Of a DNA stretch of 64,000 nucleotides, positions 10,014-18,660 are shown one piece after another. The stretch's first letter is position 1. Every line of letters begins with the position of its first letter. Location: NCBI GenBank assembly GCA_963828855.1, contig CAWHGB010000008.1:186001-250000 (forward strand), given 5' to 3'. The notes beneath the pieces are model-generated. The model was not told the DNA's origin, searched no databases, and worked only from the letters and a program-made list of their open reading frames with translations. The DNA is from CAVVEQ01 sp963828855 (lineage in GTDB: Bacteria > Chloroflexota > Anaerolineae > Anaerolineales > Anaerolineaceae). The translations under genes and the position numbers were made by a program.

Positions 10014-10401
10014 TTATTTGTTTTCTTTAAATTGAATGTCAATCCCTGCCACTTTCCAGGAATCACTTACATTCTGCATCACCAAGCTGAAATTGTAGAT
10101 TTCATCCCCAAGGGTTGCTTCACCGTCAACCTGGCCTTGATCATTCTCAAACTGGGTGTTGGTGAATTTCCATTCCTCGAAGTTGCGGGGTTCGGCAAAT
10201 GCTTGCCAACCGTCCAACCCGCCGAGCTCGGATTGAAGATCAGGGGTAAGCAGCGCGTAACTTGCAGCAAAGTCCTGATTTTTCAAGGCGGTCATGAATT
10301 GGTTCCCGGTATCTCCAATATCCCCTAGTTTTTGGCAGCCCGTCAATGCGATCGCGACGAATAAGAACCATTGTTGATACGACCATTAGCTTTTTTGTCA
10401 T
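10014..10401 (-). CDS. Small DUF4878-like lipoprotein, frameshift in signal peptide
   Basis: A strong ribosome site (AGGAGG) precedes ATG 10401, which begins MTKKLMVVSTM; a one-base shift near 10350-10375 joins it to LFVAIALTGCQKLGDIG, giving a complete lipoprotein signal peptide with lipobox ALTGC. The mature domain of about 100 residues (GNQFMTALKNQDFAASYALLTPDLQSE ... WKVAGIDIQF) has the shape of NTF2-like/DUF4878 small lipoproteins, where one helix and a curved sheet form a pocket. Function is unknown. It is monocistronic, with its own terminator. Confidence 0.65.
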
Positions 10402-10531
10402 TTTTTTCCTCCTGGAGTATGACTTTATGGGGTGATTATAGTCAATTTTTAGGACAATTACAATCCTATTTATCTTCTTTTACAAATTCCGGTATTCTTT
10501 CGCCGTATAATCATTCCGGAGAAAAAATCAA

Positions 10532-10966
10532 ATGCCAATTTTTGGGTTGGTCGTCGGGCTCACCGGACTTTGGTTCATTCTTTCCTATTTCCTGGAAATG
10601 ATCCGGTCACGTCAATATAGATCCTTCCCCACTGCCGAAGGATTGATCTCTTCGATGGATCTAAAAAAACGCAAGGGACGGATGCGAACCTGGATTCCTT
10701 TCATCGAATATACTTTTCAGGTAAATGGAGTTACATTCACCGGAAGCCGACTGACCTTCAGCCCGGTTGTGGTGGAGGAAGAAACCGCGACAAAAATTCG
10801 CAAGCTTTTTGCCGTTGGCAACCCGGTGCAGGTTCATTACAATCCGCGCAACCCCGCGGATTGCGTTCTCAACCCAAGCGGTGCGGATCTCAAAAATCGG
10901 CTCATCCTTGGGGTCATCCTCACCGTGGTCGCCCTTGCGATTTTTCTGATCCTCATAAACCCTTGA
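10532..10966 (+). CDS. DUF3592 family membrane protein
   Basis: Intact, 144 residues. GGAGA precedes ATG 10532 and a TATAAT at 10506-10511 lies just upstream, giving a short leader. There is an N-terminal membrane helix (about residues 3-22), then a beta-rich domain (EGLISSMDLKKRKG ... VQVHYNPRNPADCVLNP) and a C-terminal helix (about residues 122-142). The VHYNPRNP motif is characteristic of DUF3592, a widespread family of unknown role. No partner gene is evident: the next gene is convergent. Confidence 0.75.
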   Translation: MPIFGLVVGLTGLWFILSYFLEMIRSRQYRSFPTAEGLISSMDLKKRKGRMRTWIPFIEYTFQVNGVTFTGSRLTFSPVVVEEETATKIRKLFAVGNPVQVHYNPRNPADCVLNPSGADLKNRLILGVILTVVALAIFLILINP

Positions 10967-11120
10967 TGCCAGGTTAGACTTACCGCTAACACTCATCATA
11001 GCCTTCAATAAATTCTCTACCTGAGACAATCGACAGAATGGTAATGAATCAACTCCCGACATCATCTTTGCGAAAGTTGCGGGTATTTGAGGAATTAGAT
11101 TTTTATCCGGGGACAGATGC

Positions 11121-12151
11121 TCAGGGACCCGCGGGCTCATCACGCGCTGCCCGGGCGTCGTTTACCGCACCGGACCAGCTTAAACCCTTACGCAGGAAGT
11201 AATACGCTCCCAGCAAAGTGATCGGCAGCCAGAGCGCAACGTGCAGCACCAGAGTGTAACCTACAGCAACGGCAGCTTCAATACCATACGCCCTAAGGAC
11301 AGCGCTGCCGGCGGCTTCAAATGTCCCAATATAGCCAGGTGCGGATGGGATCGTGGTCACCAGATTCGCGATCCCGTTCATGAGCATCAGGGCAAAAAAA
11401 CTGACTTTAAAGGGGAATGCATGCATCAAGAACCAGTATTTTCCGGTTTCAAGAAGCCAAACAACAATAGACGTTAATAAATATAAACAATGCATCTTTT
11501 GGTGATTTCAACGATTCCAGCCCCGTCAGAAATCGAAGTGCGATGCCGGCAGCCTTCTCCCGCCAACTGCCGGGAAGAAGGTGGGTTATGAACCAGAGTG
11601 TAATTTTTTCAGCGCGGATGGGGAACATGGCCGCCATGATAAAAACCACGAGCACACTCAGGAAGATCACCGCTCCCCAGACGGCTAACGACTGGATGCT
11701 CCCGATAAATCCCGAATACGATTTCAACCCGGAAAGCTCGCGTAAATTCAGGAAGACGAATCCCAGCATGACTACACCATCGAAGGTGCGTTCCACGATA
11801 ATGGTAGCCAGCGATGCTGAAATAGCCACATCTTCATCCTTATTCAACACGTATGCCCGCAGCAATTCACCTGCGCGGATCGGGTAGATATTGTTGCCCA
11901 TATAGCCTATGCAGACCGTGGGAAAAAGTCTCTTGGTAGGGATCTCTTTTATCGGCCTTAAAAGGTAACGCCAGCGCCAGGATCGTGGCCCAGACTCCCA
12001 GAAAATACACCGCAATGCTGGGGATCAGCCACCAGAATTGAGCCGCCTTGATCACATCCCAGACTTCCTGGATGTGCATTCCTTTAAGGGCGATATAGAG
12101 AAATACGGCGGAAATTACCAACCCAAGCCAGAATTGCCAGCGTTTGATCAT
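11121..12151 (-). CDS. Lysylphosphatidylglycerol synthase TM-domain / UPF0104 flippase-like protein, two frameshifts
   Basis: Three frames give one polytopic protein of about 340 residues starting at ATG 12151. Shifts lie near 11960 and 11480. Conserved blocks of the UPF0104 (LPG synthase TM, AglD-like) family are present: CIGYMGNNIYPIRAGELLRA, ATIIVERTFDGVVML and, near the end, IPSAPGYIGTFE. These proteins are integral membrane, with 7-8 helices, and are thought to move lipid-linked intermediates or modify lipids; this copy lacks the C-terminal aminoacyl-transferase domain of MprF. The substrate is not predictable. Confidence 0.75.
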
Positions 12152-12264
12152 GGCAGGATTTTATCATGCCGGGCAATTTTCAATCCGGATATAATAAAAA
12201 TGCAAAAAATCCTTTTATCCAAAATATATCGAAAATTGTTCTTTGTGAATGAATAGGAGGAGAA

Positions 12265-12900
12265 ATGCCAAAACGAATGATCCTGGTGGCAGGCAATATC
12301 GGATCCGGGAAAACCTCGCTGACCGAAAGGATCGGCGAGCGGCTCGGCTGGCACACCGCGTATGAATCTGTTTCTGATAATCCCTACCTGGCTGATTTCT
12401 ACGCCGATATGCGGGCCTGGTCCTTTCACCTGCAGGTGTTTTTCCTGGGTCACCGCGCCCAGCAGCACCTGGATCTGTGGAACGATCCTCGATCCGCGAT
12501 CATCGACCGAAGTATCTACGAAGACGCTTTTATTTTCGCCAGAGCGCTCAATCACCTGGGCAATCTGAATGAGCGGGATTACCAGACCTATAAGCAGATC
12601 TTTGAAATGGTTGTGAAAACCCTCCCGCCACCATCACTGCTTGTATACCTGAGAGCACCTGTGGAAATCCTCATCGAGCGGATCCGCAGCCGGGGACGCA
12701 CGATCGAGACTGGCATAACCTCCGAATATCTCGGTTTGTTGGAAAATTATTACGATGAATGGATCCGCAGCTTTGATATCTGCCCCGTGTTGACCCTGCG
12801 CACCGATAACCTGGATTTCGTCCATAAGAGCGAGCACATGGATACCGTCGTTGCCAGAATCAGGGAGAAATTCGCCGGGAAAGAAGAGATCCTTCTCTAA
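12265..12900 (+). CDS. Deoxynucleoside kinase (deoxyadenosine/deoxycytidine kinase family)
   Basis: Intact, 211 residues, preceded by AGGAGGA. The P-loop is GNIGSGKTSL (residues 10-19), the DRS motif is DRSIYEDAFIFA (E and R that contact the sugar and base) and the LID arginines are in RIRSRGRTIE. This matches bacterial dNKs that phosphorylate salvaged deoxynucleosides with ATP. It is the type found in Firmicutes (dgk/dck) and Chloroflexi. Whether dA, dC or dG is preferred cannot be decided by eye. It is followed by an unrelated sigma-factor operon. Confidence 0.88.
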   Translation: MPKRMILVAGNIGSGKTSLTERIGERLGWHTAYESVSDNPYLADFYADMRAWSFHLQVFFLGHRAQQHLDLWNDPRSAIIDRSIYEDAFIFARALNHLGNLNERDYQTYKQIFEMVVKTLPPPSLLVYLRAPVEILIERIRSRGRTIETGITSEYLGLLENYYDEWIRSFDICPVLTLRTDNLDFVHKSEHMDTVVARIREKFAGKEEILL

Positions 12901-13032
12901 ATCACTCCCCCCCGGTGTTAGCATCCAAGGATGAATTCTCACGAATTTATTAATCGTGAAATCCTACAACCAGCAACTTTATTCATAAATGCACGTAAAT
13001 CAAGTAGAAAACACATCGAACGGGAGCCTGGG

Positions 13033-13605
13033 GTGAGTTTTTCGGATACCGAAATTCTGCAAAGGGCCCGGCAAAAGGATGACGGGGCATTTGCGGAACT
13101 GGTCGAAAAATACCAGTCTCCGGTATATAACCTGTGTTTTCGGATGCTCGGCTCGGAAGTGGAGGCAGAAGACGCAGCCCAGGAAACCTTCTGGCGGGCG
13201 TACCAGGCATTGAACCGATATGATCCCAACCGTTCCTTTATCACCTGGCTTTTATCCATCGCAGCCCATCTCTGCATCGATCAACAACGCAAACGCAAGG
13301 TACCGGTTATCGAAATGGATGAATATGAGGATTTCGATATCGCTGATCACAGCCCCCAACCGGAGTCGGTTTTGATCAGGAACCAGGAAGAGGAGCGGAT
13401 CGCTGGCGGTTTGGCTCAACTGGGTGATCTTGACCGGGCTGCCATCATCCTGCGCTACTGGCAGGGTTTATCAGAAGAAGAGATTGCCACCACCCTTTCG
13501 TTGACCGTGAGCGCGGTGAAGAGTCGCCTCCACCGTTCTAGGCTGCAACTATCCGGCTTATTGAAGGAAGAAAGAGACCAATTATCTGTAGAAGTAGAAA
13601 GGTAA
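13033..13605 (+). CDS. ECF-type RNA polymerase sigma factor
   Basis: I take GTG 13033 (SFSDTEILQRARQKDDGAFA) as start, since homology to ECF sigma factors begins there and the preceding 100 bases are AT-rich; ATG 12931 in the same frame is an alternative. Region 2 reads AFAELVEKYQSPVYNLCFRM ... AEDAAQETFWRAY ... FITWLLSIA. Region 4 reads LDRAAIILRYWQGLSEEEIA ... TVSAVKSRLHRSR. It is followed after four bases by a zinc-finger anti-sigma gene and then a surface protein gene, so the three probably form one self-regulated envelope-stress operon. Intact. Confidence 0.88.
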   Translation: MSFSDTEILQRARQKDDGAFAELVEKYQSPVYNLCFRMLGSEVEAEDAAQETFWRAYQALNRYDPNRSFITWLLSIAAHLCIDQQRKRKVPVIEMDEYEDFDIADHSPQPESVLIRNQEEERIAGGLAQLGDLDRAAIILRYWQGLSEEEIATTLSLTVSAVKSRLHRSRLQLSGLLKEERDQLSVEVER

Positions 13606-13609
13606 CACT

Positions 13610-14149
13610 ATGGAACACCAGCCTTTTAAAATGTGGTTGGTAGACCGTTCCAACCTGAACGACGACGAAGAAGAGATCCTGCAGAACCATCTCTCAGCCT
13701 GTCCGGATTGCGCGGGGCTGGAGCGGGATCTTAAAGAAATGGATCTTCATCTCCAAGATTCACCTGTTCGCAGCCCGCAGGAAGGATTCTCCCTGCGGTT
13801 CCTGGCCTCCTTGCCGGAACGCCGGGAAAAGGAGCAAATACGCCAGGTGAAAAAGTGGATGATCGGTTTGTTCATCGCGCTTGGAGCCAACATGATATTG
13901 ATCGCCACAGCCAGTGTACTTACTCGCACAACATACACCTGGCTGGTCAACCTGACCTCCATCTATGGCGGGATTTTGGGGATTTATACGCAATCCTCCC
14001 GGGTGTTTCATACCATGAGTGTCATCATCCCTCAGCAAGTCTGGCTGCCGTTGATCCTTGTTGCTATTGCCTGGGGAATTGCAGGCGTGGCTTTATGGGT
14101 ATGGACTTTGCGTAGATTATTATTTTCAGGAGTCGCGAATGAAACCTAA
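13610..14149 (+). CDS. Anti-sigma factor with zinc-finger (ZAS-like) N-terminus
   Basis: 179 residues, four bases after the sigma gene. The N-terminal NHLSACPDC is the H-x3-C-x2-C zinc motif of anti-sigma factors, next to a short acidic helix that would clamp the sigma factor. A membrane helix follows at about residues 84-106, with two more near 120-135 and 145-167, so it is anchored in the membrane and could sense envelope state. Its 3' end overlaps the next gene by 11 bases, implying translational coupling. No frameshift. Confidence 0.8.
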   Translation: MEHQPFKMWLVDRSNLNDDEEEILQNHLSACPDCAGLERDLKEMDLHLQDSPVRSPQEGFSLRFLASLPERREKEQIRQVKKWMIGLFIALGANMILIATASVLTRTTYTWLVNLTSIYGGILGIYTQSSRVFHTMSVIIPQQVWLPLILVAIAWGIAGVALWVWTLRRLLFSGVANET

Positions 14150-15173
14150 AATTATTTTCTTCCTCGTATTGAGTTTCCTGTCCTTCGCTCTCATTTTTCC
14201 TTCCACTTCGGTGGTTGCTGAATCCGCACAACCCCAGGTAATCGAGGGAGATAAGCTCCTGGTGGGTGAATCCTACACGCTTGCCGATGGTGATATTCTT
14301 AAAGGCAACCTTGTAATGATCGCAGGGACGCTCACCGCTGAAGAAGGGTCCACAGTTCAAGGGGATATTGTCGTGATGGGGGGGACCCTTACGCTCGCAG
14401 GCACGGTCGATGGTGATGTTACCGTCCTGGGAGGGACAGGAAATATCGCCTCGAGCGCGCAAATTACCGGCAGCCTGGTCTCCACTGGAGGCTGGTTATA
14501 TGTTTCTCCGAAAGCAAAAATTCAGGGCACCCAAAGCATTAATACACCCAATGACCGGGGTTTCGATTTCTCAAAACTGATCAATCGAACTCCTGATCTC
14601 CAGAATACCCGCAACCCGTTTGGCGATATCCTCTGGGCGGTTTTCCGCACCCTAGCCCTGGCTGGGTTGGCTGCCCTGGTGGTATTGATTTTCCCAAAAC
14701 AATCTTTAAACACCGCTGAAACGGTTCGCAGCAGCGCGGCAGTCTCCTGGCTGGTAGGTTTTCTGACCTTTTTTATCCTGCCTCTCGCCCTGGTGGTGAT
14801 GGCGATCACTGTCATTCTCATTCCCGCCATCCTCGTGCTGGTCTTCGCATTGATGGCCGGCATCATCTTCGGATTCATCGCGCTCGGCTACGAAATAGGA
14901 CGGAAGCTGGAAGAAATGTTTAAAGCGAACTGGGCTCCGCCAGTTTCGGCAGGAATTGGTGTGGCGATACTTACAATCGTCCTACACGCTGTAAACCTGA
15001 TCCCGTGCCTGGGTTTCATTTCAATATCGATCGTGATCCTGATCGCTGTTGGCGTTATTCTGCTCAGCCGGTTTGGAACACGGCGGTATCCGCTCCCACC
15101 CAAGATTTTTACATCCACAGTGATGCCGCCTGGAGCACCTCCCCCAACTGGAAATGAACCTCCTGTGAAATAA
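14139..15173 (+). CDS. Bactofilin-like (polymer-forming) exported membrane protein
   Basis: Start at ATG 14139, with CAGGAG eight bases upstream, inside the end of the anti-sigma gene. An N-terminal signal peptide (MKPKIIFFLVLSFLSFALIF) precedes a beta-helical segment (about residues 40-125) of short repeats such as GNLVMIAGTLTAEEGSTVQG, GDIVVMGGTLTLAGTV and GDVTVLGGTG, like bactofilin/polymer-forming domains. Four or five membrane helices follow (about residues 165-320) and a Pro-rich tail (MPPGAPPPTGNEPP). It probably builds a surface or periplasm-side scaffold; the coupling to an ECF sigma/anti-sigma pair suggests it is a regulated target and part of an envelope response. Confidence 0.72.
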   Translation: MKPKIIFFLVLSFLSFALIFPSTSVVAESAQPQVIEGDKLLVGESYTLADGDILKGNLVMIAGTLTAEEGSTVQGDIVVMGGTLTLAGTVDGDVTVLGGTGNIASSAQITGSLVSTGGWLYVSPKAKIQGTQSINTPNDRGFDFSKLINRTPDLQNTRNPFGDILWAVFRTLALAGLAALVVLIFPKQSLNTAETVRSSAAVSWLVGFLTFFILPLALVVMAITVILIPAILVLVFALMAGIIFGFIALGYEIGRKLEEMFKANWAPPVSAGIGVAILTIVLHAVNLIPCLGFISISIVILIAVGVILLSRFGTRRYPLPPKIFTSTVMPPGAPPPTGNEPPVK

Positions 15174-15187
15174 CCCGTATCGATTCA

Positions 15188-15211
15188 AAGCCCCCACCCG
15201 GGGGCTTTTTC
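15188..15211 (+). terminator. Terminator of sigma/anti-sigma/bactofilin operon
   Basis: The stem AAGCCCCC (15188-15195) / GGGGGCTT (15200-15207), with a four-base loop, is followed by a T-run. It lies 15 bases after the stop. Confidence 0.85.
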
Positions 15212-15216
15212 CTTGC

Positions 15217-15245
15217 TTGTCCTCCGGTAGATTTTCGTCTATGAT
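15217..15245 (+). promoter_or_regulatory. Sigma-70-type promoter, probably for a leaderless message
   Basis: TTGTCC (15217-15222), a 17-base spacer and TATGAT (15240-15245). The expected start of transcription is at or next to the ATG at 15252, and no Shine-Dalgarno precedes that ATG. Confidence 0.6.
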
Positions 15246-15251
15246 AGTGGC

Positions 15252-16352
15252 ATGGAACCTGAAGATGCCATTGTATATCCCTCCCCTGTACCTTTCATTA
15301 AAGTAAAAGGTTCACATCGCGAGATCGGACGGCAGATCGGTGAAGCAGCTCGCCCGCTGGTAGAACACAGCATCCACAGCGCAAAAGTTCTGGTAGACCT
15401 GACCTACAATCATCTACAGCTTGATTGGAGCGGTGCGAACATACAGGCCAGGAAATACCTTCCCTTCGCCCAGGAACGCTATCCGCAGTACGTGGAAGAG
15501 ATCATTGGGATCGCCGAAGGCGCCAATGTCTCTTACGATGACCTGGTGGTTCTCCATGCGATGGAAGCGGTGACGATGGACGCGCTCCATCTGACCAAAT
15601 GCACTTCCATGGGCGTGGATGAACAGCACACCGCCAATGGTCATGTACTCATCGCCCACAATGAGGATTGGATCCCTGAGGACGAAGCCGATGTGATGAT
15701 CGTGCATGTGGAGGCGGATGACGAACCTCCGTGGATCGGGATGACCTATGGGGGGTTGCTACCCAATATCGGCATGAATGCCGTTGGACTGGCACAATGC
15801 TGCGACTCAGTCTATCCCAATGATTGCCGGATCGGTATCCCCCGTATCATCGCCTCCCGGGCGGTGCTTGGGTCCCGGTTGATCTCCGATGCCATCCGCC
15901 ACATGATCGTCCCTTTGCGGGCAGCCGGTTATAACCATCTCCTCGGGCATGAAAGCGGTGAATTGTACAACATCGAAGTCTCTGCCCGGCATTTCGCGCT
16001 GATCCGCTCTGAGGATGGCATTATCGTGCACACCAATCATTACCTGGACCCGGCCATGCAGGCCATCGAGGATGAGCCCGATGAACTGATCTCCACCCGA
16101 GTACGTTTCTCCAGGGCAAAACACCTACTCCAGAAGAACGATCAGCACACCATTCAGAGCCTGCAGGCAATTCTGCGCGACCACATCAATTATCCGGATT
16201 CGATCTGCAACCACTCCACGAACACGAATGACCCTATGGACCGGGAAAAGACAATCACCAGCATGGTGATGGATCTGACCTCCAGGCAAGTCAGCATCGC
16301 CTGGGGAAGCCCCTGTAAAAATAGTTTTCACACCTATCAACTCGAAGCATAA
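15252..16352 (+). CDS. C45-family Ntn hydrolase (acyl-CoA:6-APA acyltransferase-like)
   Basis: Intact, 366 residues. The candidate nucleophile is Cys117 in LTKCTSMGVDE, followed by HVLIAHNEDW, the two defining blocks of peptidase family C45 / isopenicillin N acyltransferase-like enzymes. These proteins cleave themselves just before the Cys and then hydrolyse or transfer amide-linked acyl groups. The N-terminal GSHREIGRQIGEA and the later IVHTNHYLDP also match. No signal peptide, so cytoplasmic. The natural substrate is unknown. It stands alone between two unrelated units and appears to be translated without a leader. Confidence 0.8.
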   Translation: MEPEDAIVYPSPVPFIKVKGSHREIGRQIGEAARPLVEHSIHSAKVLVDLTYNHLQLDWSGANIQARKYLPFAQERYPQYVEEIIGIAEGANVSYDDLVVLHAMEAVTMDALHLTKCTSMGVDEQHTANGHVLIAHNEDWIPEDEADVMIVHVEADDEPPWIGMTYGGLLPNIGMNAVGLAQCCDSVYPNDCRIGIPRIIASRAVLGSRLISDAIRHMIVPLRAAGYNHLLGHESGELYNIEVSARHFALIRSEDGIIVHTNHYLDPAMQAIEDEPDELISTRVRFSRAKHLLQKNDQHTIQSLQAILRDHINYPDSICNHSTNTNDPMDREKTITSMVMDLTSRQVSIAWGSPCKNSFHTYQLEA

Positions 16353-16498
16353 TCCTGGCAGCCTGTCTGCGTTTCAAGCAAACCACGGAATCAGCAATAT
16401 TTCTTCCTTGATTCACGCATGGTTTGGAAATTGCATCAACCTCTCTATCAGTCCTTATGTAGGAAGGTTTTGATTTATAATTTTTCCCAGGAATGCAA

Positions 16499-18660
16499 AT
16501 GAAACAACTACTTCAAAGCATGCGGAATGGAAAGACATCGGTGGAAGACGTGCCCACCCCCAGGGTTCACGAGGGTTCCATCCTCGTCCGGGTGGAAGCT
16601 TCACTTGTCTCAGTTGGAACAGAACGCATGCTGGTGGATTTTGCAGGGAAAACTCTTCTTGGCAAAGCCAGGGCTCGACCGGATTTCGTTAAGCAGGTAA
16701 TGGACAAAGCAAGGAAAGAAGGGCTGACCTCCACCGCGAAAGCCGCGTTCGACCGCCTTGATCAACCCATTCCCCTAGGATATTCAACTGCTGGAACCGT
16801 GGAAGCGGTGGGAAAAGGGATCACCGGCATCAAACCCGGAGACCGGGTGGCGTGTGCGGGCAGTCACGCGGTGCATGCGGAATACAACCTGGTTCCCAGG
16901 AACCTGTTCGTGAAAGTTCCCAAAGGTGTGGATCCCGATACTGCTGCCTTCTCGACCCTCGGCGCCATCGCCTTGCACGGTTTCCGCCTGGCCGAACCCC
17001 AGGTCGGAGAGAATATCGCCGTGATTGGTCTGGGCCTTCTTGGGCTGTTGGCAGTACGCATCGCCCTGGCTGCTGGCTGCAGGGTGTTTGGTACAGATAT
17101 CGATTCTGCCAGGGTTCAATTGGGAAAAAGCAGCGGAGCCGCCTGTGTCTTGCGCTCCTCCGCGGAGATCTCGGGGCGTGCCTTCAGTAATGCGAAGGGC
17201 TTCGATGCCGTCCTCATCTGCGCTGATCATCCCGGTGATGATGCCATCAAGCTGGCTGCCGATCTCTGCCGTGACCGCGGTCGAGTGATCTCCATCGGTG
17301 CGGTGGGTTTAAACCTCACCCGCAAACAATTCTATGAGAAGGAGATCACATTCCTTGTCTCCCGTTCATATGGACCTGGCCGCTATGATCCCTCCTTCGA
17401 AGAAGATGGCATCGATTACCCGTATGGGTACGTGCGTTGGACAGAAACCCGTAACATGGCGGCCTTTCTGGACCTGCTCGCTTCGGGCAAGCTGGAAGTA
17501 AAATCCCTCATCACTCACCGGTTCGATATTCAGGATGCCCCCCAGGCTTACAAAGTGATCACCCGCAAGACCAACGAGCCATTCTTGGCCGTCCTCCTTA
17601 CCTACCCGGTTAGTGAAATCAAGGATTCTACGAAAGTGGTCCTGCGGCAGAACCCCCAGCCAACTGCCGCCGTTAAGCTGGGGGTCCTCGGTGCGGGGAA
17701 TTACGCCCAAGCTGTCTTCCTTCCAGTAATTCAATCAGCTGGCCAGGTGGATTTGCGCGGGATCGCATCCGCGAGCGGAGCAAGTGCAAGCCATGCCGCC
17801 GAAAAATACGGTTTTACGTATGCCTCCGCCGATGACGGGCAAATTCTCAATGATCCGGATGTCAACACGATCGTCGTTCTTACCCGACATGATGAACATG
17901 CCCGCCAGGTTTCCACCGCCATCCGGAACGAAAAAAATGTTTACTGCGAGAAACCGCTTTCCATTGATCGCTCCGGTTTGGATGAAGTGTGGAAAGCTTT
18001 GAAATCCTCACCCAAGCCTCTCTAATGGTCGGTTTCAACCGACGATTCGCTCCCCACGTGCAGAATATCCGGCGATTTTTCTCTGAACGGTCGGAACCGA
18101 TGATGATCAATTACCGGGTGAATGCCGGCTTCATTCCATCCACCCACTGGACCCAGGACCTCAATGTGGGAGGGGGTCGGATCATCGGGGAGGGATGCCA
18201 TTTCATTGACCTGTGCACATACTTAACCGGCAGTCTCCCTATCCGCGTCCAAGCCAGTGCCCTGCCGGATGGCGGCGTTTACCAACAGGATAACGCCGCT
18301 TATCACCCTCTGGTTTGGGGATGGAACCATCGCGAACATCACATACCTGGCGAACGGGGATAAAAGCCTTTCCAAGGAAACCTGCGAGATTTTCTCCGGG
18401 GGCAGGGTCGCCCGGCTGGATGATTTTCGCACGCTTGAATTGACCCATCACGGAAAAACAGAGAAAGTCCGTTCCAGCCAGGATAAAGGCCACGGGGCTG
18501 GATGGAACGCCTTCCTGAAGTGTATTCAGACTGGCGGCGCAGCCCCCATCCCCTGGAGGATATCCGGGCTGTCCACCTGGCGACTTTCGCTGCGCTGGAT
18601 TCGATCCGCACCGGTGAATCGGTCGAATCTCTAATCGCGGAATTCTTGTTGTCATCCTCA
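16499..18660 (+). CDS. Bi-domain oxidoreductase (MDR-type dehydrogenase + Gfo/Idh/MocA), three frameshifts
   Basis: ATG 16499 is preferred over 16493 because of spacing from CAGGA. Residues about 1-370 are a zinc-less medium-chain dehydrogenase (GYSTAGTVEAVGKGI, NAD site VIGLGLLGLLAV). From about residue 385 a second Rossmann fold begins (LGVLGAGNYAQAVFLP), with the MocA motif CEKPLSID. Frame shifts near 18005, 18275 and 18540 split the rest (MVGFNRRFAPHVQNIRRFF, GGGRIIGEGCHFIDLCTYL). This fused architecture accompanies heparinase-like and WbuB-like GT genes in O-antigen/capsule clusters, and exactly those follow here. The end is approximate. It probably remodels a sugar nucleotide or sugar residue in surface polysaccharide. 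Confidence 0.75.
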
